A DNA stretch of 64,000 bases, taken from assembly GCF_047553045.1 (NCBI RefSeq), contig NZ_CP180208.1:2914001-2978000 (forward strand), given 5' to 3'. The translations under genes were made by a program, and so were the position numbers. A model generated the notes under the pieces. That model had not been told where the DNA came from. It saw only the letters and a program-made list of their open reading frames with translations, and did not search any database. Position 1 is the stretch's first letter. Every line of letters begins with the position of its first letter. The stretch comes from Sphingomonas_L flavalba_A. Its GTDB lineage: Bacteria; Pseudomonadota; Alphaproteobacteria; Sphingomonadales; Sphingomonadaceae. Positions 6,273 to 15,539 of the stretch are shown here, in pieces.

Positions 6273-9104
6273 TTACTGTGCCGCCAACACCTCGACGGGC
6301 AGGCCAAGGCTGTCAAGCTGCGGCCGGACCAGCTTCGCGTCGCCGACGACCAGCCAGACGAAGCGCTTCGGGTCGAGCGCGGCGCGGATCGCCTTGTCCA
6401 TCGCCGCCGGGTCAAGCCCGCGATACTGCCCGGCCAGCGTCGAATAGTAATCGTCCGGCCGCTTGAACAACGCATTATACTGCATGCCCGCCAGCACCGC
6501 GGTGCCGGTTTCGAAGCTGCTCGGCATCTGGCGGATCAGCCCCTCTATCGTGCGATCGCGCTCGGCAGCGGTCACCCCCTTGTCGGTCAGAAAGGCGGCG
6601 ATGTTCTGGCGGAGCGCGGTGATCGCCGGCCCGGTCTTGTCCGCCTGCACCGGCGCCGACACCCGATAGGGCACCGGACCGGCGAGCCGGTCGAACCGGC
6701 CGGACACGCCATAGGACCAGCCTTTCGCCTCGCGCAGATCCATGTTCAGCCGCGACAGGAAATTGTCGCCCAGCACCGCGCTCGCCGCCTGCACCGCGAC
6801 CATGTCGTCGCTGCCGGTCAACGCCGTCACCTCGCCGCCGACAATATAGGATTGCGGCGAATCGGGTCGGTCGATCAGCACGATGCGCTCGCGCGGCGTC
6901 GGCACCGGCACCGCGAAATTCTTGGTGCCGGGCGTCCCTTCGCCGCGCCAGTCGGCAAATTGCGCGTCGAGCGCGGCGCGTACCTCATCCAGCGGCCGGT
7001 CGCTGACCACGAACAGCGTCGCCTTGTCCGGGCGAATCCAGGCGTGGTGGAACGCAACCAGTTCGGCCCGGCTCAGCGTCTTGACCACCGCCGGGTCGCC
7101 GCTGCCCCCCGGCTTGCCGTAAGGGTGGTCGGCGCCGAACAGCAGCGGCGGCAGCGCACGCGCCGCCAGCCCGGCCGGGCTGGTCGTCTCGGCGGCGATC
7201 GCCGCCAGTTGCTGGTCGCGCAACCGGTCGACCTCGGACGGCCGGAAGGCCGGGTTGCGGACGATGTCGGCGAACAAAGCGACCGCCGGCGCCAGATTGG
7301 CCGACAGCGTGCTGAGGGTGACGGCGGTATTGTCGAGCGACGCGCCGGTGTCGATGCTCGCGCCCAGCCGCTCCTGCGCCTCGGCGATCGCAATCGAATC
7401 GCGGCTGGTCGTCCCTTCCTCCATCAGCGCCAGCGCCAGCGTCTGGGTGCCGCGGCGGCCGGCCGGGTCGGCGGCGGCCCCGGCGTCGAAACTCATCACC
7501 ATGCGGGTCACCGGCACCGCGTCGCGGTGGGCATAGACGATCGGAATGCCGTTGGAGAGCCGGGCGCGGCTGACGGTCGGAAAGGTGAAGTCGGTCACCG
7601 GGGCCACCGGCGGCAGGGCGGAGCGGTCTACGACAGCAGCGGCCGGCGCGGGGCCGCCGACGCCATCCGGCCCGCGATAGAAGCGCGGACCCGGCCGGGC
7701 GGCAGCCCCCGCTTCCTGATAGGCATCGCGCGGGCCGGGCACGACGCTCAGCGCATAGACCGGGCGAGCCAGCCACCGGCCAAGCGCGGCGCGCACCTGT
7801 TCGGGGGTCGCGGCGGCATAGGCGGCCAGGTCGCGCCGGTACTGGTCGGCCGTGCCGGAATAGAGCAGACCTTCGGCCAGCGTCGCGCCCTTGCCGGAAA
7901 AGCCGCCGACATTTTCCAGCCCGACAACGCTGCCGGCGACCGCGCGCATCGCGGTGCGCTGAACCTCGTCGGCGCTCGGCCCGTTGGCGACCAGATCGGC
8001 GATCAGCGCGTCGAGACGCCGGCCGACCGCCGCCGGGTCGACCCCCGGCTTGACGTCGGCCTGGACGGTGAACCAGCCCATCTGCGCGAATTGCGCGACA
8101 TAGGCACTGACCGCCACCGCCAGCTTTTCTTCGCGGACCAGCGCATTGTCGAGCCGCGAACTGGCGAGCCCGCCCAGCACCGTCGCGCCAATGCCGAGCG
8201 GCACCGCGTCCGGGTCATTCAACCCCGGCGTCGTCCACACCCGGTACAGCCGGGTATTGGCGACACGGTCCTTCATCGTCTCGACGACCGGCTGGGGCAG
8301 GGTCGGCACCGTCACGGCGATCGGCGGCTGCTGCGGCCCACGGGGAATGTCGCCGAAATATTTCTCGACCAGCGGCCGCGCCGTCGCGGCATCGATATCG
8401 CCGGCCAGCACCAGTATCGCGTTGTTCGGGCCGTAATGCCGGCGGAACCAGTCCTTCACATCGCCGAGGCTGGCGGCGTCCAGATCCGCCATCGATCCGA
8501 TCGTCGAATGACCATAAGGGTGGCCGGCCGGCACCGTGCCGGCGATCTTGGCATATTCGACCAGCCCGAACGGCTGGTTGTCGCCCTGCCGCTTCTCGTT
8601 CTGGACAACGCCGCGCTGGGCGTCGAGCTTCTCCTGGCTGACCGCGCCGAGCAAATGGCCCATCCGGTCGGATTCCATGAACAGCGCCAGTTCCAGCGCA
8701 CCGGTCGGCACCGTCTCGACATAATTGGTGCGGTCGAACCAGGTCGATCCGTTGGTCGGGGTCGACCCGGCGGCCACCAGCGGCTCGTCGAAATTCGGCA
8801 CGTTTTCCGAACCGCCAAACATCAGATGCTCAAACAGATGAGCAAAGCCGGTCCGCCCCTGCGGCTCGTGCTTCGACCCGACGTCGTAATAGACGGTCAC
8901 GCCGACGATCGGCGCCTTGCGGTCGGTATGGACCAGCACCCGCAGGCCGTTGGCCAGGGTGAATTGCGTGTGCGGGATAGCGACGTCGTCGATCAGCGCG
9001 GCCAGCGGCGCCGGCCTGTCCGCTGGCGCGGCGGCGCGGGCAAAAACAGGGGTTGCGGCGGTGCCAAGCGTCAATGCGGCAAGCAGCAGGGCAAAACGGC
9101 GCAT
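6273..9104 (-). CDS. Secreted two-module M16 metallopeptidase
   Basis: A 943-residue protein with an N-terminal signal peptide (MRRFALLLAALTLGTAATP). The first module carries the inverted zinc motif HLFEH (residues 89-93) and the downstream QNEKRQG glutamate, so it should be an active M16 zinc peptidase. A second M16 module begins near LSNGIPIVYAH and has LALALMEEG where HxxEH would be, so it is probably the non-catalytic half that closes the chamber. It likely degrades peptides in the periplasm. The start was placed at 9104 behind AGAGAGG; the longer open frame upstream is antisense to the M28 gene. Confidence 0.92.
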   Translation of the reverse strand: MRRFALLLAALTLGTAATPVFARAAAPADRPAPLAALIDDVAIPHTQFTLANGLRVLVHTDRKAPIVGVTVYYDVGSKHEPQGRTGFAHLFEHLMFGGSENVPNFDEPLVAAGSTPTNGSTWFDRTNYVETVPTGALELALFMESDRMGHLLGAVSQEKLDAQRGVVQNEKRQGDNQPFGLVEYAKIAGTVPAGHPYGHSTIGSMADLDAASLGDVKDWFRRHYGPNNAILVLAGDIDAATARPLVEKYFGDIPRGPQQPPIAVTVPTLPQPVVETMKDRVANTRLYRVWTTPGLNDPDAVPLGIGATVLGGLASSRLDNALVREEKLAVAVSAYVAQFAQMGWFTVQADVKPGVDPAAVGRRLDALIADLVANGPSADEVQRTAMRAVAGSVVGLENVGGFSGKGATLAEGLLYSGTADQYRRDLAAYAAATPEQVRAALGRWLARPVYALSVVPGPRDAYQEAGAAARPGPRFYRGPDGVGGPAPAAAVVDRSALPPVAPVTDFTFPTVSRARLSNGIPIVYAHRDAVPVTRMVMSFDAGAAADPAGRRGTQTLALALMEEGTTSRDSIAIAEAQERLGASIDTGASLDNTAVTLSTLSANLAPAVALFADIVRNPAFRPSEVDRLRDQQLAAIAAETTSPAGLAARALPPLLFGADHPYGKPGGSGDPAVVKTLSRAELVAFHHAWIRPDKATLFVVSDRPLDEVRAALDAQFADWRGEGTPGTKNFAVPVPTPRERIVLIDRPDSPQSYIVGGEVTALTGSDDMVAVQAASAVLGDNFLSRLNMDLREAKGWSYGVSGRFDRLAGPVPYRVSAPVQADKTGPAITALRQNIAAFLTDKGVTAAERDRTIEGLIRQMPSSFETGTAVLAGMQYNALFKRPDDYYSTLAGQYRGLDPAAMDKAIRAALDPKRFVWLVVGDAKLVRPQLDSLGLPVEVLAAQ

Positions 9105-9308
9105 CCGGAAAACCTCTCTTTCGGTCAGCCCATCACTCTTAGCCAAGCCGTCGGGCGGCGCAATCGCGCGGCGGCGGACGCCGTGCTTTTGGGGGCTGCC
9201 CTGCCCACGCAGCGCCGTGAAGCGACGAACCGGCTTGCCGCGCGCTGTCACCGCCGCCAATGTCCGGGGTTCGCTGCCGGTCCGGCGGAAAAAAGAGGAT
9301 GGATATTG

Positions 9309-10973
9309 ATGGGATATACCCGTTCGCTGGCCGCTGGCCTGCTGGCCTGCGTCGCCGTCGCCGCGACAGCACAGACCCCGCCGCCCGCCGCGGCCCCGTT
9401 CACGGCAGAGGGGATGCGCGCGCATGTCGCCTTCCTGTCGGACGATCTGCTGGAAGGGCGCGACCTCGGCAGCATCGGGCATGAGATCGCCGCGCGCTAT
9501 GTCGCCACCCGGTTCGAGGCGATGGGCCTGAAGCCAGCGGGCGACAAGGATGACTGGTATCAGCGCATTACCTTCCGGCGCACCGTTCCCGGCGCCACCC
9601 CCGGCACCGTGACCATCACCGGGCCGGCCGGTGAAAAGCAGTGGGCGCACGCAACCGACGTGCTGGTCAGCATCGATGTTCGCGATCCCAATTACGCGAT
9701 CGCGGCGCCGCTGGTGTTCGTCGGCTACGGCATCGAAGACAAGGTCGCCGGGATCAACGACTATCGCGGGCTCGACGTGAAGGGGAAAATCGTCGTCACC
9801 CTGGCCGGCTATCCCAAAGGCATGCCGAGCGAGGTCGGCGCCCATCTCTCGGCGAACAAGATCGAAGCCGCCGCGCGCCACGGCGCGATCGGCTGGCTCA
9901 GCATCGCGACTCTGCAGGCGGCCACCACCCGGCCCTGGGCGCAACGCATCCGCTTCGCCAACCAACCGAGCGTCACCTGGGTCGGGCCGGACGGCAAGCC
10001 GTTCGACCGCAGCTACGGCATGAAGGGCGGCGCCCAACTCAACGCGCCGGTGGCGGAGGCGGTATTCGCCGGCGCGCCGAAAAGCCTGAAGGCGGTGCTG
10101 GCCGAAGCCGACCGGGCCGGCGGCCGGCCGAAGGGCTTCGCGCTGAAAACCAGCGCGCGCGTCACCCAGAGCGCAACGATGACACGGGTCACCAGCCCCA
10201 ATGTCGCGGCGGTCTTGCCGGGGGCCGACCCGGCGCTTGCCGGGCAATATGTCGTGCTGTCGGCGCATCTCGACCATATCGGCGTCTCCCCGGCCAAGCC
10301 GGACGACACGGCGGAAACGGACAGGATCAACAACGGCGCGCTCGACAACGCCGCCGGCATCGCGACGATGCTGGAAGTCGCCCGCGCCGCGGCCGAGGCA
10401 ACGGACAGGCCGCGCCGCTCGATCCTGTTCCTCGCTTTGACCGGCGAGGAGAAAGGGCTGCTCGGCGCCGACTATTTCGCCCGTCACCCGACGGTGCCGG
10501 CGGCCGGCATCGTCGGTAATGTCAACCTGGACATGCCGATCCTGCTCTATCCGTTCACCGACGTCGTCGCCTTCGGCGCCGACCATTCGACATTGGGGCC
10601 GCTCGTCGCCAACGCCGTTGCGCCGATGGGCCTCGCCCTCGCCCCCGATCCGATGCCGGAAGAGAGCATTTTCGTGCGCTCCGACCATTACATGTTCGTC
10701 AAACAGGGGGTTCCGGCGGTGTTTCTCGCCACCGGCTTCGCAAATGGCGGCGGTGAACACTGGGGCAAGTTCCTGTCCGGCAACTACCATAATCGCGGCG
10801 ACGACATGCAGCAGCCGATCGACTGGGAAGCCGGCGCCCGCTTCGCCGAGGCGAATTACCGCATCACCCGGGCCATGGCCGACGCCGACACCGTGCCGCT
10901 CTGGTATCGCGGTGATTATTTCGGCGACGTGTTCGCGGCGGACCGTCCGAAAGCGGCCATTCCAGCAAAATAA
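9309..10973 (+). CDS. Secreted M28-family zinc aminopeptidase
   Basis: A 554-residue exported peptidase. The signal peptide is MGYTRSLAAGLLACVAVAATAQ. The metal-binding set of M28 is intact: LSAHLDHIGV, NNGALDNAAG, LTGEEKGLLGADYF (catalytic Glu-Glu), NVNLDMP and FVRSDHYMF. A protease-associated-type insert lies around residues 110-280. It probably trims peptides in the periplasm, complementing the divergent M16 peptidase. The ATG at 9309 is preceded by AAAGAGGATGG. The shared 204-base divergent region (9105-9308) should hold both promoters, but I cannot assign their boxes. Confidence 0.92.
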   Translation: MGYTRSLAAGLLACVAVAATAQTPPPAAAPFTAEGMRAHVAFLSDDLLEGRDLGSIGHEIAARYVATRFEAMGLKPAGDKDDWYQRITFRRTVPGATPGTVTITGPAGEKQWAHATDVLVSIDVRDPNYAIAAPLVFVGYGIEDKVAGINDYRGLDVKGKIVVTLAGYPKGMPSEVGAHLSANKIEAAARHGAIGWLSIATLQAATTRPWAQRIRFANQPSVTWVGPDGKPFDRSYGMKGGAQLNAPVAEAVFAGAPKSLKAVLAEADRAGGRPKGFALKTSARVTQSATMTRVTSPNVAAVLPGADPALAGQYVVLSAHLDHIGVSPAKPDDTAETDRINNGALDNAAGIATMLEVARAAAEATDRPRRSILFLALTGEEKGLLGADYFARHPTVPAAGIVGNVNLDMPILLYPFTDVVAFGADHSTLGPLVANAVAPMGLALAPDPMPEESIFVRSDHYMFVKQGVPAVFLATGFANGGGEHWGKFLSGNYHNRGDDMQQPIDWEAGARFAEANYRITRAMADADTVPLWYRGDYFGDVFAADRPKAAIPAK

Positions 10974-11099
10974 TCGTTCCGAATCGAGACGCCCGAAAGG
11001 TTAAGGACGTCGCAGGATTTACCTGTTCGTGCTAGCTTTTCGGCTTAGGGATAGGGGGTGCCTGTTCTGGCGTAGTCCTGCCCGATACGGAGGCGACAC

Positions 11100-11867
11100 A
11101 TGTCATTCATCGGACGAGATATTCTGAGCGCGGCCGCCCTGCTCGGCAGCATCGGACTCGCTGCGAACGCGCAAGCTGCGTCGATCACGCTCGCTGACGG
11201 CATGTCGCCCGCAGGCGAATATCTGTCATTGTCCGCTTTTGGCATATCCCCGACGGCTGGTGCGGCGGGCAACGGGTTTGTGACCACCTCCACCCAGCCC
11301 GTGGTGTTCGCTGGCCAAAGCTGGTCCCAGGTGGCGATGGGCGAGGATGGCCTGCTGGTTTTTGGCAACACGTCCGCCATCGGGTCGACCGCGATCAACC
11401 AAAGCCTGCCGTCCGGCTCCGCGACGACGATCCTCGCGCCATTCTGGACCGACCTCGATCTGAACGCCGGCGGTGCGATGCGCATCGGTACCCTGAGCAG
11501 CGGGAGCAGATCTTGGTTGGTGTTTGATTGGGCGAATATGGCGCTTGTCGGGGGCGGCACGGCGTCATTCCAGGTCTGGATGGGACTCGGCGTCGACGAG
11601 GTAACCTTCGCTTACGGCGACGTGACGATACCGACGCAACTGACCATTGGCGCGCAGGATGCCAGCGGAACGGTGGGAACCAACTACGCCTTCAACGGTG
11701 CCGGGTCCCTCCCGGGCAAGAACACTCAGTTGCGGGTGACGACGTCCGGCCTGCCGGTCACGGCAGCAGTGCCGGAACCGGCGCAATGGGCGCTGCTGAT
11801 CCTCGGTTTCGGCCTGATCGGCGCCGTGCAGCGCGGGCGGCGCAAGGTGCGCGTCCGTTACGCATAA
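11100..11867 (+). CDS. PEPxxWA-CTERM sorting-domain protein
   Basis: A 255-residue exported protein with a signal peptide ending around AANAQA. The body is rich in Gly, Ser and Thr with repeated beta strands (WSQVAMGEDGLLVFGN, TTILAPFWTDLDL), reminiscent of nidogen-like surface domains. The C-terminus is a complete sorting signal: PEPAQWALLILGFGLIGAV followed by QRGRRK. Such proteins are recognised by an exosortase and sent to the cell surface; no exosortase gene is in this window. CGGAG precedes the ATG. The partner and function are unknown. A second, damaged PEP-CTERM gene occurs near 56 kb. Confidence 0.88.
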   Translation: MSFIGRDILSAAALLGSIGLAANAQAASITLADGMSPAGEYLSLSAFGISPTAGAAGNGFVTTSTQPVVFAGQSWSQVAMGEDGLLVFGNTSAIGSTAINQSLPSGSATTILAPFWTDLDLNAGGAMRIGTLSSGSRSWLVFDWANMALVGGGTASFQVWMGLGVDEVTFAYGDVTIPTQLTIGAQDASGTVGTNYAFNGAGSLPGKNTQLRVTTSGLPVTAAVPEPAQWALLILGFGLIGAVQRGRRKVRVRYA

Positions 11868-11913
11868 GGCGGCGGCGCTTGCCGCTCCAGTCTGAACAGC
11901 GTATAGATAAGGC

Positions 11914-12489
11914 ATGACAGACGAAACCGGTCGCTTGCCCTATCATCATGGCGATCTGCGCGCGGCGCTGATCGCGGCGACCGAAGCGATTATTGCCGAA
12001 CGCGGGGTAGACGGCTTTTCCCTGCGCGAAGCGGCGCGCCGGGCCGGGGTGTCGCCGGCGGCGCCAGCCCATCATTTCGGCGACGCGCGCGGCCTGCTGA
12101 CCGCGGTCGCCGTCCACGCCTTCAACGCCCTTGCCGACGTCACGCGGGCGGCGACGGCGGGGGTAAGCGATCCGGTCGAAAAGCGGCTGGCGATGGGGCA
12201 GGCCTATATCCGCTATGCCCTGTCCCAGCGCGCCCGCTTCGACCTGATGTTCCGCAAGACCCTGCTCGACCGCGACGACCCGGCGCTGAAGGAAGCGGGC
12301 GAACGCTGCTTCGCCGTCGTCGTCGAGGCGATCGGCGGCGACCCGGACACCGATCCGCGAACGGAAGCACGGGTCATCGCCTGCTGGGCGCTGGCCCACG
12401 GCCTCGCCCGGTTGAAGCTCGACGGCGCGCTGATCGAGGATGGCGACCCGGATTTCGTGCCGATGGTCCTCAAAACCCTTTCGGTCTGA
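11914..12489 (+). CDS. TetR/AcrR-family regulator with WHG-type C-terminal domain
   Basis: A 191-residue DNA-binding regulator. The N-terminus YHHGDLRAALIAATEAIIAERG and the helix-turn-helix FSLREAARRAGVSPAAPAHHFGD are typical of TetR proteins with a TetR_C_33/WHG ligand domain. It probably acts as a repressor whose ligand is unknown. It follows the PEP-CTERM gene by 46 bases and precedes the clpB promoter, so its target is not obvious from context. Palindromes within reach include those at 12494-12513 and 1046-1093, but no link is shown. Confidence 0.9.
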   Translation: MTDETGRLPYHHGDLRAALIAATEAIIAERGVDGFSLREAARRAGVSPAAPAHHFGDARGLLTAVAVHAFNALADVTRAATAGVSDPVEKRLAMGQAYIRYALSQRARFDLMFRKTLLDRDDPALKEAGERCFAVVVEAIGGDPDTDPRTEARVIACWALAHGLARLKLDGALIEDGDPDFVPMVLKTLSV

Positions 12490-12490
12490 T

Positions 12491-12518
12491 CTTGTGTTGC
12501 GTTTAGGCAACACCATAT
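12491..12518 (+). promoter_or_regulatory. Heat-shock (sigma-32-type) promoter of clpB with a nested palindrome
   Basis: CTTGTGT (12491-12497), a 13-base spacer and CACCATAT (12511-12518) closely match the RpoH consensus CTTGAAA-N(11-16)-CCCCATNT. A 7-bp inverted repeat (GTGTTGC 12494-12500, GCAACAC 12507-12513) spans the spacer. ClpB is a classic heat-shock gene, which supports the call. The elements lie 26-53 bases upstream of the ATG. Confidence 0.75.
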
Positions 12519-12543
12519 CACAGGCCTGTCGAAGGGGAGTCAC

Positions 12544-15123
12544 ATGAACCTCGAGAAATTTACCGACCGCGCCAAGGGCTTCCTCCAGTCGGCGCAGACC
12601 GTCGCGATCCGCATGAACCACCAGCGGATCGGCCCGGAGCATCTGCTGAAGGCGCTGCTGGAGGACAAGGAGGGCATGGCCTCCGGCCTGATCCGCACCG
12701 CCGGCGGCGCGCCCGAAACCGCGCTGCGCGAAGCCGACGCCGCCCTCGCCAGGGTGCCGGCGGTATCGGGCAGCGGTGCCCAGCAGACGCCGGGGCTGGA
12801 CAATGACGCGGTCCGCGTCCTCGACCAGGCCGAACAGGTCGCCGACAAGGCCGGCGACTCCTACGTGACGGTCGAACGGCTGCTGCTCGCGCTCACGCTG
12901 GCGACAACGACCACCGCCGGCAAGGCGCTGGCCGCCGCCGGCGTCAAGGCGGAGGCGCTGAACGCCGCGATCAACAGCCTGCGCGGCGGCCGCACCGCCG
13001 ACACTGCCTCTGCCGAGGACCGCTATGACGCGCTGAAGAAATTCGCCCGCGACCTGACCGAGGCGGCGCGCGACGGCAAGCTCGACCCGGTCATCGGCCG
13101 CGACGAGGAGATCCGCCGCACCGTGCAGATCCTCGCCCGGCGGACCAAGAACAACCCGGTGCTGATCGGCGAACCCGGCGTCGGCAAGACCGCGATCGCC
13201 GAGGGGCTGGCGCTGCGCATCGTCAACGGCGACGTGCCCGACACGCTGAAGGACCGGCGGCTGATGGCGCTCGACATGGGCGCGCTGATCGCCGGCGCCA
13301 AATATCGCGGCGAGTTCGAGGAACGGCTGAAAGGCGTGCTCGACGAGGTCAAGGCCGCCGAGGGTGAGGTCATCCTGTTCATCGACGAGATGCACACGCT
13401 GATCGGCGCCGGCAAGTCGGAAGGGGCAATGGATGCGTCCAACCTCCTCAAACCGGCTTTGGCGCGCGGCGAGCTGCACTGCATCGGCGCGACGACGCTC
13501 GATGAATATCGCAAGCATGTCGAAAAGGACGCGGCGCTGCAGCGGCGCTTCCAGCCGGTGTTCGTCGGCGAGCCGACGGTCGAGGACACGATCTCCATCC
13601 TGCGCGGGTTGAAGGAGAAGTATGAGCTTCACCACGGCGTCCGCATCACCGACGGTGCGATCGTCGCCGCCGCCACCCTCTCCAACCGCTACATCACCGA
13701 CCGCTTTCTGCCCGACAAGGCGATCGACCTGATGGACGAGGCCGCGTCGCGGCTGCGCATGGAAGTGGAATCGAAGCCGGAGGAGATCGAAGGGCTCGAC
13801 CGCCGGATCATCCAGCTGAAGATCGAGCGCGAGGCGCTGAAGAAGGAAAGCGACGCCGCCTCGAAGGACCGGCTGGCCAGGCTGGAGCAGGAACTGGCCG
13901 GGCTGGAGGAACAGTCGGCCGCCCTCACCACCCGCTGGCAGGCGGAAAAGGAGAAGATCGCCGGCGAGGCGAAAATCAAGGAACAGCTTGATGTCGCCCG
14001 CCAGCAACTTGAACAGGCGCAGCGATCCGGCGACCTCGCCAAAGCGGGTGAGCTGTCCTACGGCGTCATCCCGGCGTTGGAGAAGCAGCTCGCCGACGTC
14101 GCGCAGGCGACCGCCGGTGCGATGCTGCGCGAGGAAGTGACCGGCGACGACATCGCCTCCGTCGTCTCGCGGTGGACCGGCATCCCGGTCGACCGGATGC
14201 TGGAGGGCGAGCGCGAGAAGCTGCTGCAGATGGAACAGCAGATCGGCAAGCGGGTGATCGGGCAGGAAGATGCGGTGAAGGCCGTGTCCGCCGCCGTCCG
14301 CCGCGCCCGCGCCGGTTTGCAGGACCCGAACCGGCCGCTCGGCAGCTTCCTGTTTCTGGGGCCGACCGGCGTCGGCAAGACGGAACTGACCAAGGCGCTC
14401 GCCGAATTCCTGTTCGACGACCCGAACGCGATGGTCCGCATCGACATGAGCGAGTTCATGGAGAAGCACAGCGTCGCGCGGTTGATCGGCGCCCCGCCCG
14501 GCTATGTCGGCTACGAGGAAGGCGGCGTCCTGACCGAGGCGGTCCGCCGCCGCCCCTATCAGGTCATCCTGTTCGACGAGGTGGAGAAGGCGCATGGCGA
14601 CGTGTTCAACATCCTCCTTCAGGTGCTCGACGACGGGCGGCTGACCGACGGGCAGGGCCGCACCGTCGACTTCGCCAACACGCTGATCATCCTGACCTCC
14701 AACCTTGGCAGCCAGGTTCTCGCGGCGATGCCGGACGATCAGCCGCTGAGCGAGGTGGAGCCGCAGGTGATGGACATCGTCCGCGCTCATTTCCGCCCGG
14801 AATTCCTGAACCGGCTGGACGAGATCATCCTGTTCCACCGGCTGGCGCAGGCCCATATGGGGCCGATCGTCGACATCCAGGTGGCGCGCGTCCAGAAACT
14901 GCTCGCCGACCGCAAGGTAACGCTGGCGCTGACCGACGGCGCCCGCGCCTGGCTCGGCCGGGTCGGCTACGATCCGGTCTACGGCGCCCGGCCGCTGAAA
15001 CGGGCGGTGCAGAAATATCTGCAGGACCCGCTCGCCGACCTGATCCTGCAAGGCGCGGTCCGCGACGGCGCGACCGTCCATGTCGATGAAGGCGACGGCA
15101 AGCTGCTGCTGACCACCGGCTGA
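12544..15123 (+). CDS. clpB: ATP-dependent disaggregase chaperone ClpB
   Basis: An 859-residue AAA+ chaperone that, with DnaK, extracts and refolds aggregated proteins in the cytosol. Order: Clp N-domain repeats (residues 1 to about 145), AAA-1 with Walker A GEPGVGKTA near residue 209 and IDEMHTLIGAG, the coiled-coil M domain around residues 410-520 (LARLEQELAGLEEQSAALT), and AAA-2 with GPTGVGKTELTKA near residue 606 and LFDEVEKAHGDVFN, ending in the ClpB C-domain. The length matches the family. GGGGAG lies upstream of the ATG at 12544, behind a sigma-32-type promoter. Confidence 0.98.
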   Translation: MNLEKFTDRAKGFLQSAQTVAIRMNHQRIGPEHLLKALLEDKEGMASGLIRTAGGAPETALREADAALARVPAVSGSGAQQTPGLDNDAVRVLDQAEQVADKAGDSYVTVERLLLALTLATTTTAGKALAAAGVKAEALNAAINSLRGGRTADTASAEDRYDALKKFARDLTEAARDGKLDPVIGRDEEIRRTVQILARRTKNNPVLIGEPGVGKTAIAEGLALRIVNGDVPDTLKDRRLMALDMGALIAGAKYRGEFEERLKGVLDEVKAAEGEVILFIDEMHTLIGAGKSEGAMDASNLLKPALARGELHCIGATTLDEYRKHVEKDAALQRRFQPVFVGEPTVEDTISILRGLKEKYELHHGVRITDGAIVAAATLSNRYITDRFLPDKAIDLMDEAASRLRMEVESKPEEIEGLDRRIIQLKIEREALKKESDAASKDRLARLEQELAGLEEQSAALTTRWQAEKEKIAGEAKIKEQLDVARQQLEQAQRSGDLAKAGELSYGVIPALEKQLADVAQATAGAMLREEVTGDDIASVVSRWTGIPVDRMLEGEREKLLQMEQQIGKRVIGQEDAVKAVSAAVRRARAGLQDPNRPLGSFLFLGPTGVGKTELTKALAEFLFDDPNAMVRIDMSEFMEKHSVARLIGAPPGYVGYEEGGVLTEAVRRRPYQVILFDEVEKAHGDVFNILLQVLDDGRLTDGQGRTVDFANTLIILTSNLGSQVLAAMPDDQPLSEVEPQVMDIVRAHFRPEFLNRLDEIILFHRLAQAHMGPIVDIQVARVQKLLADRKVTLALTDGARAWLGRVGYDPVYGARPLKRAVQKYLQDPLADLILQGAVRDGATVHVDEGDGKLLLTTG

Positions 15124-15284
15124 CGACCCCGGCGAACGGCGGCGACGGCGGCGCATTTTTGTGCTAGACTCGTCGCGCCGTTCGCATGGCAATTCAATGC
15201 GGTAACCCGGTCGCGGGCCGGCCTCTTGCCTCGACGGCGGCGGCCTGTCAGCGTGCCGGCAATCAGTTTTGAAGGACGAGTCGG

Positions 15285-15539
15285 ATGAAGACAGTGATGT
15301 GGGCGCTGGTCGCGGGCGCGCTGCTTGTTCCCGGGACCGCTTTCGCCGCCAAGGACAAGCCGGGCGACGCCGGCAAGAAGGACCCGAACCGGGTAATCTG
15401 TCGGACGGAAACCGACATCGGCAGCCGCCTGTCGCGATCGCGCCAATGCTATACGGCGGCGGAATGGCAGCAGATCCGGCGTGAACAGCGGATGATGATC
15501 GACCGCGCGCAGCAGTCGAAGACCGGCACCTCCTACTGA
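15285..15539 (+). CDS. Small exported protein with two conserved cysteines
   Basis: An 84-residue protein with signal peptide MKTVMWALVAGALLVPGTAFA. The mature part has a basic Lys/Gly/Asp stretch, then NRVICRTETDIGSRL and a second cysteine in RSRQCYTAAEWQQIRR. This CR-x-GSRL-x-C-x-EW arrangement recurs in small secreted proteins of sphingomonads and related bacteria; I know no function for it. The two cysteines could form a disulfide in the periplasm. GAAGGA upstream supports the ATG. It overlaps the convergent thiamine-phosphate-synthase-like gene by seven bases. Confidence 0.78.
   Translation: MKTVMWALVAGALLVPGTAFAAKDKPGDAGKKDPNRVICRTETDIGSRLSRSRQCYTAAEWQQIRREQRMMIDRAQQSKTGTSY

Noticed and set aside
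9105..9308. Structured-looking GC-rich region considered as a 6S or SRP RNA
   Set aside because: The conserved 6S bubble and the SRP loop motif are absent. It is better explained as the divergent promoter region of two peptidase genes.
6270..10973. Very long overlapping open frames on both strands (about 1500 residues each)
   Set aside because: The extensions beyond the M16 gene (minus) and M28 gene (plus) are antisense to each other, arginine-rich and without family similarity. They result from high GC and scarce stops.
11062..11090. Sigma-54-like TGGC...TGC upstream of the PEP-CTERM gene
   Set aside because: PEP-CTERM genes are sometimes RpoN controlled, but the GG to GC spacing here is one base short and the flanking bases do not match.
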